Shown piece after piece: positions 51,623 to 63,892 of a stretch of 64,000 nucleotides of DNA. The position numbers were made by a program, and so were the translations under genes. This DNA is from Zygnema cylindricum. Lineage: Eukaryota; Streptophyta; Zygnematophyceae; Zygnematales; Zygnemataceae. The stretch lies in assembly GCA_037447655.1 (NCBI GenBank), contig JBBHKE010003302.1, positions 1 to 64,000 of the forward strand, read 5' to 3'. Positions within the stretch are counted from its first letter, which is position 1. The number at the start of each line of letters is the position of its first letter. The notes beneath the pieces are model-generated. The model did not search any database. It was given only the letters and a program-made list of their open reading frames with translations, and had not been told where the DNA came from.

Positions 51623-53702
51623 TGTTGTTTTTGGAAACCTTTAGTCCTCTATTTATCTCACTGTTATACTGCCATGCTGCGCTTAGTTTGACATCGTAGC
51701 TGGAAACCTGTAATCCTCTCTATATTTCGTTGTTTTGCTGCTATGCTGCGCAGCTCTAATATCACAGCTGCGCTGGTGGAACACCGCAGCTATAGCAGCT
51801 TGAGTGAATAGCTGCGCTGCTCTAAAACATCACAGCTGCGGTGGTAGAGCGCCGCAGCCATAGCAGTTTGTGTGAATGATGAATTGTCGTAGACAAGATT
51901 TAGTGTTCTATGTAACTCCAAAGAGAGTACACAGACTTGGTACACCTCAGGCACACGGGTCGGTCCGTGAGGGAGTTAAGTGTAGAAATTGATGGTTCTT
52001 TTTAAGTATTTTCTAGGTCTAAATTAAAATACAAAAAGAAGCCGAGGCAGTCTATCTCTAACTTCTCTCTCCAAACTCCCACACTTGTCGCAGACACTGG
52101 GGAGTTGGAGTGGAAGCTATAGCCAGGGCTACCTTGGCTATCTAGAGGTTTACGGGAAATGGATTAGTTTATATACCGATAAGTAGTTTATTTACAAAAA
52201 AGGATAGATGTCGGAACCGGGATTTTATCTTGGTACCTGCGGAAAGAAAAGTAGGCGGTAGCCGGTAGTCGTAGCCGTTAAGTCTAAGACTAATGATGTA
52301 TGATATAGGGTTTGATATTTATTTGAATATTATTACGCAGGATAATTCATTTAACTACAACTGTTTACGAGATACATAGATCCAATTATGTAAAAGTACG
52401 GATTACGATATATGTAAGAAACTAGTACCGCGCATTTATTTCTTTAACGAAACAAATACCGCACATGTATTTATTACGGCTACGATTGAAATCTGCATTC
52501 AATCGGACGGCCGAAAGAAAGCCGAGATCGCGAAAGAGAATCTCAGCGGTTTGTGGTCATCGCCACATTGGATGACACGTGGCAAAATTACGTTGGATCG
52601 CGGCATCCCGGGGATTACGAGACCGAACCCAAATATGACATGTGTTGACTTTTAGGCCATATCGTACAGTTTTTGTACATAAAGTACACCGACAGATGTA
52701 CTTTTATGTACGGAAGTGTGATATGATTGGTTTCGTACATCAGTAGATAGAGTTTGTGAGAGAGATAAGACTTAGAAAAAATGGTAGATAGGACCCTCTC
52801 TCCCGGAGAGGTTCTGTACAAAAGGTCAACTTTGACCCTCCATAACTTACTTCTCAGGGGAGCAAATTCAGAGATTCTTTTTTGCTATCGACTCAAGGGA
52901 GTCTTGCGTTCACAAAGGTGAAGGTGGTCAGAGTTTTTGTTTCCCAGGGTGGTGGTTATTCGTGCTGAAAGACAAAGGGGTCAGGGTTATCCTAGAGGCT
53001 TTGTGTGAGCTGCTTACTTTGAGGTCCTATGGAGGTCTCAGAGTTGCATTAAGGTTGTTTTATCTGGACGACGAAGTACAGATTCATTTGGGGACCGGAT
53101 TTACACGTGGAGGTTCATATTCATTGGGGAACGAATGCGTGGACGGCGGATGGAGTTTGTCGTCATTCTTGGAAGAGAAATGTTGATTGCGCCGTCATTT
53201 CGGTGAACGAACTTTTGTTGCGCACTTTAGCGGCGGCTAGAGTTAAAAGATTGATGTAAATACTTTGTACGGCAGACGGTGAAGGTTTAGTTTGGTAAAG
53301 ATTTAGTGTACCGGTGGATCATGGTAATTGTGGTACGGTTAAGATCAGTTGTAGGCTCACTTGTATATGTAGGACTTATAATATTTTGGAAGCTAGGATT
53401 TCCTTGTATGAAAACTACGAAGCAATTTTTGGGGTTTTTGAATTGTAAGATCATTGTGATCTTTAGGCAAAACTTTGTGAAATTCTGCATGTGTTTTCTT
53501 TGGTGTATTTTCTTTATTGTGACAAATTTGCAGACCTAGTGTGTGTCTGGTTTGCTTGGGATTTCATTGTGAAGTTGGTCATTTGTGGGTATTCGTGAGA
53601 GTTTCCTCTTTGTACTTTGATTGTGATTATGGCAACTGTTGTTGCTGCTGCTGTTGCTGCTTCTTCTTCTTCTTCAAGGGCACCAGCTGCCTCAAATAAA
53701 CA
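51623..53702 (+). repeat. Copia B 3' LTR with nested solo LTR, duplicate
   Basis: Copy of 42181-44260. The solo LTR is at 51981-53048 with TTAAG at 51976-51980 and 53049-53053, and TATGT follows at 53703-53707. The shared nested insertion proves duplication after the solo LTR had formed. Confidence 0.94.
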
Positions 53703-53941
53703 TATGTCACCCAAACACCAACAAAACTGCTTGCCACCGCCCATACATCGCCAAAGAGATATAGCAATTCCGTATTTCTAAGCGGTGGGAAAAGGAATAC
53801 CAGGAAATATTATCACCAGTATCCACACTTCGATGGGAAGTGGATCAATCATTCTCAATTTTTTTTACCAACGAAATGACTTCCAAGCCTCAGTCGGAAT
53901 CTTCGGAGGTTCAACCCTAGAGACAAAAACTCAATCGATAG

Positions 53942-54901
53942 GTGGTGTCATTATTAGTTCCGGAATCCGGACTACGGATACTATCACTTTTCTCTGGAAT
54001 CAGCTCGGACCTAAAAGTTGTCTTGAATGCAGGATATAAGGTGGAGTCTTATATTGTCGTGGGAATCTCACCCGATGCCCGGGCTGTTAGTGAGCATCGA
54101 GTACAACAGCTTCACCAACTGTATCCCCAACACCTTCCCGTGTTCGTAATCTGTAAAGCTCACCGAAGTCTGCCCCAAAATGTTGAAAACATCCTGGCAC
54201 CACATTTAGCCATGCTCAAGAGAGTAGATCCGGTAGTAGCAGGATGGCCGTGTCAGGGATACTCTCTAGCAGGGAAAGGTAAGGGACGTCAAGACAGCCG
54301 AAGCCGAAATTTCTTTCAAATGATCAAATTAGTTCCCTGGCTGCAGCAACTTCAAGATACGCCCTGTGGGGTACATCTTGGAGAATGTCCACCCTGAAGA
54401 CAATAAAAGAAAACATGTCGCCAATAGCTGGAATCAAGTTTTGTAGGTTCTAGGGGTTCCACTTGTTTTCGATGCACCACAAATGGGATTAAGAGCTCAC
54501 TGAGTAAGGGCTTACTGGACTAATCTAATCCCATTTTCCAACCTCCACCAACTCTTATAGAACCACAAAACAGATCCCCATATCACTCTACAATAGATTC
54601 TTGGACCAGGGTGGATGGCCACTCACATGACAAAGGTTGATCGTCTCCCATTCTTTTGGTGCAACAACCCAGGGGCCCCACAGCGAGCCCTGCCAACTCG
54701 GGTTTCCTTCCCCAATAGCCATGCATATCGAAAAGGAGTGGCAGGGATGATATTTGACAGCTGGAGCTTGGACAACTCTGACGATCGAGGAATGAGAACA
54801 GGCAATGGGATTCCAATCTATAACAACGGCTGCACCAAGTATTTTAGATCTTCAAAGGTGCAACCTACTCGGACAGAGCATGGATATGAATGCGGTCTCA
54901 T
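53942..54901 (+). pseudogene. C5 DNA methyltransferase, duplicate copy
   Basis: Same motifs, stops and frameshift as 44500-45459 (motif I at 53972-54001, PCQ at 54248-54256, ENV at 54381-54389). It adds no independent evidence of conservation because it is a recent duplicate. Confidence 0.9.
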
Positions 54902-56237
54902 AGGTGTTAAAACATTCCCTTTCCCAATCTCCTCAGATAAAGGCTAGTAACCTTCAAGCTCCAAAAGTGTTAGCGAGTAGGCCACTGTGCAGCTTGAGGG
55001 GGGGAGAGAAGAAAAGAGAAAAATTCACAAATTCCATCCAGTGGGGGGGAGCGGAGGCTCGGAAAGAGACAACTTAGCGGAAGTTGTCAGTAGTGGTGTC
55101 CTAAACAGAGGGGGAGACATAGACCCACAAGTAGGACCGGAATTTGATATCACCAGGTGGGGCCGACCAGCGGAAGCATGGGCAGCAGTAGAGCCATGAA
55201 AAATGGATTGGACCTTAGGGGAGCAGTTAGACCACCAGCAGAAGGCCCAACTCTCAGAATTACTTGCAAAAAACAAAGGTGTGATTTCTTGACAGACACG
55301 GATGTAGGCATCTATAAAAAGACTCCTTTCAGAATAGACTTAATAGACAAGACAGCAACTATTTGGCAGAAGCAGTACCCTCTCAGTTTTAAAAAGATAG
55401 AGTTCATTACAGCCAAAGTCAAAACCTTGGTAGATGCCGGATTGGTGAAAGAGAGTACGAGACTCCATGGGTTTGCTTCCCCAACAGTTCTCCCTCCCAA
55501 GAAAGACTCGTCTGGGAAAATAGTAGATTTCCAGATGTAATGGGACTTTCGCATGCTGAACACGACCACCATTCCTAGCATATATCATATGCTAACCCCC
55601 GAAGAGATTTTCGACTCTCTTGCTGGGGCCACAATTTACTCTACCTTTGACATAAAAAATGGGTTTCACCAAATTGATATGGAACCTAAATATCGGGAGA
55701 TAATAACATTTTGGGCAGGTTTTAGGTTGTATAATTGGTTTTATATGCCATTTGGATTGAAAAACGCACTTGCAAAGTTCCAGCGAGCAATGGACAAAGC
55801 TCTGTGAGAAATTGACTACGCCAGATGCTAGATCAACAATGTTATTATTTTCTCAAAAACATTTGAAAAGCACTTGGAGCACACACAGGTTGTCCTCCAG
55901 CTCCTTCAAGCAGCGAGCTTGAAATGTCACCCGGGCAAAGGTATTTTTGGAGTTCAAAAAATAGTTTACCTGGGACATGAAGTTAAACCCGGACAGTGGG
56001 TCCCCACATGGTCAAGGTAGCCGCCCTTGACGCTCTCCCTCCACCTCAAGACATCTCAGCCCTCCGTACCTTTTTGGGTTTCGCTAATTTCTATCGCTAC
56101 TTCATCCCCGAGTTCAACATTCAAGCTCAACCCTTAAATCAGTAACTACAAAAGGACCAAGAGTGGCACTAGGCCGAGGAACAGCAGATATCTTTCAAGT
56201 TTTGAAGGATGCCCTGAAGTAGCACCGCTTACTTTGG
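54902..56237 (+). pseudogene. Gypsy linker and reverse transcriptase, duplicate
   Basis: As 45460-46780. It differs by IKNGFHQ (complete) for IKWFHQ, YNWFYMPFG for YKWFYMPFG and one base near 55916. The stop-I-N-N in place of YIDD is at 55829-55840. Confidence 0.92.
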
Positions 56238-56700
56238 ATGCCCGATCATCAGAAACCTTTCCTCCTTTACAGCGATTCGAGCAGGTTTAGATTGGGGGCA
56301 GTTTTTGCACAAATAGATGATGTACGGGCAGAATATGTGGTTGCTTACGCCAGCAGGAGCAATAACCGAGCGCAAGGGAATTATAGCAATTACCATGGAG
56401 AGCTCCTCGCAGTTGTTTGGGAAATTCAGCATTTCCAGCCCTATTTATACGGGGTCCGTTTCACTCTTATAACAGACCATCAACCTCTCAAATGGATCAT
56501 AGAAAACAGTAAGTTGACCGGCAAACTCGTTAGATGCGTTCTGATCTTGTAGGAATACATCTTCAGTATCATCCACCGGGCACGGGAAATCCACGAGAAT
56601 GCCGACGGACTTAGCTGAAATCGCGATCCCTTCACGCTGGATTCTACCGGAGCACGGCACGATGGAGATCAATGTGGGACTTATTCGAACCTCTTCCTCT
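56238..56700 (+). pseudogene. Gypsy RNase H, hybrid copy
   Basis: Identical to 46793-46976 at first. From 56422 it diverges (EIQHFQPYLYGVRFTLITDH instead of VIQHFQPYLYGIHFTFITDH), marking the edge between duplicated and resident gypsy sequence within one gene. Confidence 0.88.
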
Positions 56701-57748
56701 TTGATCTGGCTTCCGCGATCTCCAAGGAACGGTCCACTTTTGCGGCGGACGTGAAGGGGCAGGCACCGATAAAAGAATAAAAGGAAAGATATCAGGAATG
56801 ACCACGATTCCCTAAAATCCATCCAGAAGGAATCTCCTCTTTCACACTTGCCTGGAGTTCAATTGTTCCGTGTGCAGATCTGGATGGCGGCGTATGACTG
56901 GAACCGAGGTATTCTTCTCCGGAAATGGGCTGACAGAACGAGGAAAGTGGTTCCTCCCCCGCAGATCGCGAAACTTTGATCACCCCTCTCCATAAGCAAT
57001 GCCGGCACTTCGGGCAGAAAAATACCACTTATATGGTCACAGGACTTTATTGGTGGTACAGTTTGCAGACCCCAATCAACCGAATTCTGCAAAATTGCTC
57101 TTCTTGCGATGGAGATTGAGTTAAAGCAGCTTTTGACAAAAAAGGCAGAACCAACCTTCCCATCGAGGGGATGTTTTATCGATGGCTTTTGATCTTTTTG
57201 GGCCTCTTCCGACCAGCAGACGAAAGAATCGCTTTGTGCTGGTCATGATCGAACTTTTTTCAAAATGGATAGAGTTGGTGGTTTTGCCTCGGAATGAGTC
57301 CAAAGCTATTGTAGATACCTTCCTTCATAGAGTGTTGTCACAATTTGGAGCGCCTTCAAAGGTTCTAACAGATCAAGGATCTGAATTTGCCGGAGAATTC
57401 TCAACCCTTTTGGAGAAATGTCTCATCGACCATCGACTTACCAGTTGTGACCACCCCCAAGCCGACAGTTTGGACGAAAGGTGCGTACAAACAGTGAAGC
57501 GGTCACTACGAAAATATGCAGTTGAAGAAGATTTGGGGGAGTGGGACAGGCGGGTGTCATGGATCCACATGGGATACAAGTTCAGCCAACAAGCTTCTCT
57601 CCATTCCTATAGCCCTTACTACATTTTATTTGGACAACATCCCATCCTCCCCGGCGTTGCTTCAGCCCAGGCAGTGGTCCTCCCTGAGATGGATAATCAA
57701 GAGACAGTTGAGAAAATGATCGCTGACAGAGCCAAAGTGTTCCACTGA
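56701..57748 (+). pseudogene. Gypsy integrase, second lineage
   Basis: A 188-codon open stretch (57182-57748) carries the intact catalytic triad: D in MAFDLFGPLP (57191), D in LTDQGSEF (57371) and E in SLDERC (57476), a D-x34-E spacing, then HSYSPYYILFGQHPILP. The upstream zinc-binding half is shifted and stopped. It would insert element DNA. It is the best gypsy integrase core here but lacks a full frame. Confidence 0.9.
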
Positions 57749-58230
57749 GAGATGCCACTAACCATGGGGGAATTAGAGGCAGCGCAACATCGGGATCAGT
57801 TATGGTATTCCTAATGCAGGAGCCGAAACTATGTACCTCAACAACGTCAATTCATGCCCGGAGACTTTGTGTATCGGATGCAGCAGAAAAAGAACACGTT
57901 AAATATTACTGTCGAGCGAGTGATTTTAAAAGTTATGGACGTTTCCAATAAAGGGGTTCTTACCTTGGAATGAAAAGATGGTCGAAGAATCAAGGAAAAT
58001 CATATCAATGTAGCCCCTTGCCACCTTTGAGGCTTTGCTCCTCGAACTGCACGCCGTCATCCTCACCAGACCTTATCTTGGTCTAAGACATATGCAGCTA
58101 ATGCTAGGATACAACATGTATCCCCTTCTCTTTGAAACCACACACCCAACCCCAAGGCCTTTACTTGTGTGAGAACTGTGAATTGGGCGGGTAAAATTAT
58201 ATCTTAGTCAAGGTGGACTAAAGGGGGGGA
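57749..58230 (+). pseudogene. Gypsy integrase C-terminal region and 3' end
   Basis: EMPLTMGELEAAQHRDQLWY, FMPGDFVYRMQQKK (a GPY/F-like fold region) and VLTLE-stop-KDGRRI, then non-coding sequence and the polypurine tract GACTAAAGGGGGGGA at 58217-58231. Confidence 0.75.
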
Positions 58231-58479
58231 AATTGGGATATGAGTCCTAGAGGGGGTGATATGGTATCTTTTCACCTCCCCACGCTTTCATTTCCCATGC
58301 GGGCTCCATTGCCTCTTTTGTTTTGCATGCATTTCCGTGGGGGGTTTGGTGGCAGAAATGGGCATGGTCACTATCATTGGAAGCACGTGCATCGGGGGGG
58401 GCGTTTGCAAGACTCCCACATCAACTAAGGTGGGCTCTGGGCCTCACCTTATATTTACCAAGTACGCTCGACAATTGTC

Positions 58480-58561
58480 AAGCTCGTGTGCATTCTCGGC
58501 ACATTTCAGCTCGTGTGCATTCTCGGCACATTTCAGCTCGTGTGCATTCTCAGCACATTTC
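58480..58561 (+). repeat. 27-bp tandem triplication in gypsy LTR
   Basis: Three copies of AGCTCGTGTGCATTCTCGGC and seven more bases. One copy in the LTR at 7910. Confidence 0.9.
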
Positions 58562-59009
58562 TACTCCCAGGCTTTCCAAGGCCTCATTCAACCATGTATG
58601 GACTAAAACATACAGGGAACGGGAGGACAACCAATCGGATCACATCTTTGTATTCTCACCTAGGAGCACCATGCAATTTAGTTCACCTCAAACAGAGGTC
58701 GAACAACGGAGTTAGTCCGTTGCAACAATGGCGGCTCCATGACATGGAATCAGTTCTATGTAGCTCTAGCAGAGGGATACATTGTGGAAATCCACATAAC
58801 CTTTGAGATTGTCTTGTAGATTTTGCTCTTAGCCGTCAATAGGATGTTAGTTCATGCTCAACAGACGGGCAGAGCATTTATTACGTTGGGTCAAAGTTAG
58901 ACGTTTTCACGTCAATTCAGGACTTTGTTGCCTATAAGTGTACCATAAGAGGACCTTTTGCTCCAAATCCAACCAGAGCCAGTCACCTTAATTTTTTGCC
59001 TAAGTGTAG

Positions 59010-60063
59010 TGAAACTCTGAGACCTCCATAAGTCCTCAGAGTGGATTGCTTCCAAGAAGCCTCTAGGATAACCCTAACCCCTTTGTGTTTCAGCAAAAAT
59101 AACTCTCACCCTGGCAAAAAATAACTCTGACCAACGTCACCGCTGTGAAGGCAAGACTCCCCTGAGTCGATAGCAAAAAAGAATCTCTAAATTTGCTCCC
59201 TTGAGCAATAAGTTATGGATGGTCAAAGTTGACCTTTTGTACATTAGCTCTCTGGGAGAGAGGGTCCTATCTTCTAATTTTCTAAGTCCTATCTCTCTCA
59301 CAGACTCTATCTACTGATGTATGGAGCCAATCAGATTTCAGTTCCGTACACAAAAGTACAGCTGCCGGTGTACTTTCTGTACGGACACTGTACGACATGG
59401 CCTAAATGTCGACACGTGGTATGTCCGGATTCGCTCCCTTAATCCTTGGAGATGTCGCGATCCAATGTCATTCCGCCACATGTCATCCGATGTCGCGATG
59501 ACCACAAACCGCCGAAATCCTCTTTCGCGATCTCGGCGTTAATTCCAGCCGTCCGATTAAATTCACATTTAATCGTAGCCGTAATAAATACATGCACGGT
59601 ATTCGTTTCACTAAAGAAATAAATGCGCGGTATTGGTTTCTTATCCATACCGTAATCCGTACTTTTACATTACTGGATATATGTCTCCCGTAAACAGTTA
59701 CAGTTAAATGAACTATCCTATGTATAAATGTTTAAATAATTATCAAACCATATGGTACTTAACACTACTTCTAGACTTAACGGCTAAGGCTAACGGCTAC
59801 CAGCTATCTGCCGGCCGTTAGGTATCAGGATCAAATCCTGTGGCCGGCACATATCTTTTAGTAAATAAACCCCTAACTAATATATATTTTCATGTAAACC
59901 TCTGGATAGCCTAGGTAGCCATGGCTCTAGCTCCCTCTCCAATTTCTCATTGACTGCGACAAGTTTGAGAGTTGAAGAGAGAAGTTAGAGGTAGACTGCC
60001 TCGGCTTCTTTCTTATTTCTATTTAGACCTAAAAAATACTTTAAAAGACCATTAATTTCTACA
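59010..60063 (-). mobile_element. Solo LTR of the C3-type copia family
   Basis: 1054 bp on the minus strand, TGTAGAAATTAATGG to GAGTTTCA, with the perfect duplication TGTAG (59005-59009 and 60064-60068). The homologous gypsy LTR near 8365 shows the uninterrupted site. The terminal ATG reads CTTATGGAGGTCTCAGAG, giving MEVSEF. Confidence 0.95.
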
Positions 60064-60781
60064 TGTAGTACATACTATTTTGTCTTATGTTAGTACGATA
60101 ACAATTGCTGGCCGGTGATTGGCTTCTGGCATTTCTTTGACTTTGGCCCCTGCAGTAGAACAAACTCTGATGTATAATTCACTTGGGGCCGAAAAAGACA
60201 GGTTGCTTTTCAGTACTGTCTCTTGATAAAAACCTTAAAAAATTCCAACAAATCTTCTTTTGGAGAACCTTTATTTGTTATGTGATTGTGACCCTACTGC
60301 CATCTTGGTTTGCATTTGTCCTTTGTAGGGATCGTAGTTCGGTTGGGTAGTTAGCACTATCTTCTCTTTTTAGGCGATTTGGGACTTGTGGCTCTTTGAT
60401 ACCGAAAGGGGTCTTTCCGGTTCCGGGTTGCGGAAACCAAGGAGTTAAGGAGGACATTACCTGTTTTGATGTCTTCAAGAGATATTTCATCTCCTCTTCT
60501 TGTCAGCGTTTCTGTTGGGGGTAGGTTAAGCTCGTTTGCTTCTATTTTGAATCCTATCTTTATCTCTAATTTTCTAAGGCAAGGTGATATTGTTAATTCT
60601 GAAATAGCTTATTATTCTTTTATTTTTCCGTTATTCCGCGTGGAAGTGCCATTGTTCTCTCTTTGGTAGTCTTTTTTGGGCTTCGTTTGCGTTTAAGCGA
60701 GGGTTAACTACTACAATCTTTTGGACCAGAACAGTGGGTTTTGAGGGAATCTTTATTAGATTTCCAGCGGAGCAGCAAAAT

Positions 60782-61025
60782 TGGGATATCAGCCCTAGAG
60801 GGGGAGGGTACGGTATCCTTTCACCTCCCCACGCTTTCATTTCCAATGCGGGCTCCATTGCCTCTTTTGTTTTGCATGCATTTCCCCATGGGGATTTGGT
60901 GGCAGAAATGGGCATGGTCACTATCATGGGAAGCACGCGCATCGGGGGGGGCATTTGCAGGACTCCCACATCAACTAAAGTGGGCTGTGGGCCTCACCTT
61001 ATATTTCCCAGGCACGCTCGACAAC
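60782..61025 (+). repeat. Gypsy LTR start segment, second copy
   Basis: Follows the LTR end at 60777 with AAAA or AAAT between, the same LTR-to-LTR junction as at 9077/9082, and switches to inverted pol at the same place. Confidence 0.75.
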
Positions 61026-62669
61026 TATTCTCTATTTTTTTTTTTAAGATTGGTGATCGGTGATGAGGGTGAAATGAACACCATAAAGATACGGTGGAAA
61101 GTGTTGGATGGCCCAAACAGCTGCAAGAAGCTCCCCATGATAGCTATTGAAAGAGGCTTCTGCCTTTTTGTTGCTACGGCTTGCATAGGCTACCACGTAT
61201 TCGGCTCCCAAATCATCAAGTTGAGCTAATAGGACCCCTTATCCAAATTTACTCCAATCGGTATAAATAATAAATGGTGGTTCGGCATACGAAGAATCTG
61301 ACTCTCTTAAAGTGCATTCTTCAAAAATTGGAATGCCTCTTCTTGCTCTTCCTTCCATTGCCACTCTTCATCTTTCCTCAAGAGTAAATTGAGGGCATGA
61401 CTGCTAAAATCTAGAACAAATATTCTGTAATAGTTAGCTAGCACCAAAAATGTGCGAAGTGATGAAACATCAGTGGGAGCTGGCAATGCATCCAAAGCAA
61501 CGATTTTAACCATATGTGGACCTACGGTCCCAAGGGTAACCTCATGTACCAAATACAAAATCTAGTCTACCCGAACTATGTATTTACTTGGATGACACTT
61601 TAAGCCTGCCACTCTCAGAGCATGAAACACCATTTGTAAATGAATGAGGTGATCCTTGAAATTTTTATAAAAAATGGTCACGTCGTCAATATAACACCAA
61701 GCACATTCAATATCTCGTAAAGCTTCATCCATTACTTGTTGGAATTTGGCGGATGCATTTTTCAATCCAAAAGGCATATAAAGCCACTCGTATAACGTGT
61801 TACCCGCCCAAAATGCGGTCCTCTCTCGATGCTTCGGTTCCACAGGTACTTGGTGAAATCCCTACTTCAAATCCAAGGTGGAATATATAGTTCCGCCAGT
61901 CAATGCCTCAAATATTTCTTCAAGAGTGGGCATAGGTTACTTTTCCGATATAGTGGCTGCATTCAGTATTCGATAATCTCCACACATTCAGAAATCGACA
62001 ATCTTCCTTGCACAATCTTTCTTCCAAAGAAGTACCGTTGGTGAGGCAAACCCATGAAGCCCAGTGCTTTCGTGTACTCATCTTGAATCAACCAAACATT
62101 GGATTTTCTCTTCAGAAATTCTTTCTCCAAGTGGCTCAAATGATATTGTTTTTGCCAAACCGTCGCTGATTCGTCCACTAAGTCAATCCTGAATGGTGTG
62201 CCCTTGTAAATTCCAACATCTGTATCAGCCCTTGAAAACACATCCTGATTCCTTCCCAATATATCCACAATTGTAGACTTTTGGCTCTTTTCTAGTTGTT
62301 CCCCAATAATTCAATCCATCTTTCCCGGTTCTACAACTGCAAAAATTTCCGGTGGTCTTGTCCACTAGGACGGATCAAACTCGTCCCCCCCCCCCCACCC
62401 TTTTGCTTTATCTCCTTGCTTTAACACCCTACTAGACACCCACAAAACATCCTCTATCTTATGCCCTTGCTTCTTTCGTTCTTTTGCCCCCCCCACCCCC
62501 GTTGATTTTTTTTTGTTGGATCTTCTGATGAATTTTTCTATCTCTCCCCCCTTGAAAGCGCTAGTGTGACCTGCATAGCCAGCCAAGCTAGAGCTTGAAA
62601 AAATGAAGCGCGTTCTTGGTGAGAATGCAAGGGACCATTAGATAGTGAAAGACCACCTAACTATCGTAA
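61026..62669 (-). pseudogene. Inverted gypsy pol: RNase H, reverse transcriptase, linker
   Basis: Read from right to left: a Lys-rich linker with G-runs (62590-62280), DILGRNQDVFSRADTDVGIY (about 62268-62209), TPFRIDLVDESATVWQKQYH, a frameshifted FMGLPHQRYFF block, then YEWLYMPFGLKNASAKFQQV (about 61800-61740), the intact catalytic YIDD (61682-61693), YLVHEVTLGTVGPH, LRTFLVLANYYRIF, EYVVAYASRSN and ITDHQ at 61040. It is the same lineage as 9326-10189 and extends 0.8 kb further upstream in pol. It stops short of recognisable methyltransferase motifs, where a copia LTR begins. Confidence 0.9.
62378..62396. repeat. C-run in inverted linker
   Basis: A homopolymer-like C run (G on the coding strand), with a second near 62488. 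The equivalent sense position at 45556 and 45600 also has G-runs. Length is likely unstable or prone to sequencing error. Confidence 0.6.
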
Positions 62670-63740
62670 TGTAGAAATTAATGGTTATTTTAGTATTTTC
62701 TAGGTCTAAACATGTAAAATTAAATGTAAAAAAAAAGCAGAGGCAGTCTACCTCTAACTCCTCTCTTCGGCTCCCACACTTGTCGCAGTCACTGAAGGTT
62801 AAAGAGGGAGCTAGAGCCATGGCTGTCTATGCTGTCTAGAGAGAGAGAGAGAATGAGAGACACGCGGCAAATTTTGGTAGGTTTACCAAAATGTACTTGA
62901 CGGACCCAAGATTTGATCCTAGTACTTGCCATCCGTCAAGTCAACAATAGCCGATAACTTTATCTTATAGTCTAGGATCACTACTGAGTTATATAGGGTT
63001 TGATAAGTATTTAAAGATGTACCTATACATAAATTCATTTAACGGCATAAACAAACATGTAACATAGACACAGTAAGAATATACGTACGGCTTATGGTAC
63101 TTTGCAAAACGAAAACCCCGCATTTGTTTTGACGGCAAAACAAATACCGCGCATTGATATTCGACAACTATAATTAAAAGTCAGTTTTGATTGAACGGCC
63201 ACGATAGGTGTCGAGATCGCGGAATAGACGCTTTGGCGATTTTCGGTCACCGTCACTTAAAGCGCCACGTGGCACAACATCATTGGCTTGCGGTATCAGT
63301 GGAGAATATGCGAACTAATCAGGATATGGCAAGCGTCAACATTTCAGCCATGCCGTACGATAGACGTATAAAAAGTACTTCGACAGCAATACCTTTCTCT
63401 ACAACACGGTCTCATGATTGGTGCCGTACTCTAATAGTAGAGGGTTTAGAGAGGGTTATATGACTTAGAATATTCGGTAGGTAGCCGCCTATCTCCCAGG
63501 GTGCTACTGCACAAAAGGTAAACTATGACCCTTCATAACTTACGGCTCAGGGGAGAAAATTCAAAGATTTTTTTTGCTATCGACTCATTGGAGTCTTCTC
63601 TTCGCAAGGGTGAAAGTTATCATAGTTTTTGTCTACCACGGTGGTATTTATTCTTGCTGAAACACAAAGGGGGCAGGGTTATCTTAGGGGCTTCGTGTGA
63701 GCTTCCTATTCTGAGGACTTACAGAGGTCTCAGAATTGCA
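62670..63740 (+). repeat. Copia LTR, 5' LTR of an element entering at the right edge
   Basis: 1071 bp, TGTAGAAATTAATGG to GAATTGCA. A (GA)n run is at about 62839-62852. The Gag ATG is mutated (ACAGAGGTC where family members have ATGGAGGTC). The element continues with a primer site. Confidence 0.9.
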
Positions 63741-63892
63741 CGTTATGGGCCCACCCTTTAGGGTGCCCATTTTTAATAGAAATGGTTTCATATACTGGAG
63801 GAGTATGATGATAGGAGCTCTATGTGAGAAAAGGTTTTAGGGGATAGTGAGTGGACAAGTGAGGCGTCCATCCAGCCTGGGTATTCTTGTAG
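63741..63892 (+). pseudogene. Copia primer site and gag start, cut by a second LTR
   Basis: CGTTATGGGCCCACC (one base off the family primer site) is followed by FRVPIFNRNGFIYW, MMIGALCEKRF-stop-GIVSG and RRPSSLGIL, the C3-type Gag start (compare 12531-12690). Interrupted near 63892. Confidence 0.85.

Larger units (their letters stand above)
50634..56421 (+). repeat. 5.8-kb direct duplication of 41192-46976
   Basis: Offset 9442 bp (9445 after a 3-bp indel in reverse transcriptase). It covers the copia B reverse transcriptase and RNase H end, the 3' LTR with its solo LTR, and gypsy methyltransferase to RNase H. I noticed about five differences, all in the gypsy half. The left edge is abrupt within ACTAAGTAAGTCATT. 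The right edge passes into a related but diverged gypsy copy. Confidence 0.95.
58234..60777 (+). repeat. Complete gypsy LTR, interrupted by a solo copia LTR
   Basis: From TGGGATATGAG to GCAGCA. About 1485 bp remain after removing 59010-60063 and one TGTAG. The polypurine tract precedes it. It aligns with 7905-9077 across its right three quarters and with 9082-9325 at its start. It is the best reference for the gypsy LTR in the window. Confidence 0.8.

Noticed and set aside
62378-62500. C-runs as a G-quadruplex control element
   Set aside because: The runs are homopolymers in a decayed linker, and the sense copies have different run lengths, so there is no sign of conservation.
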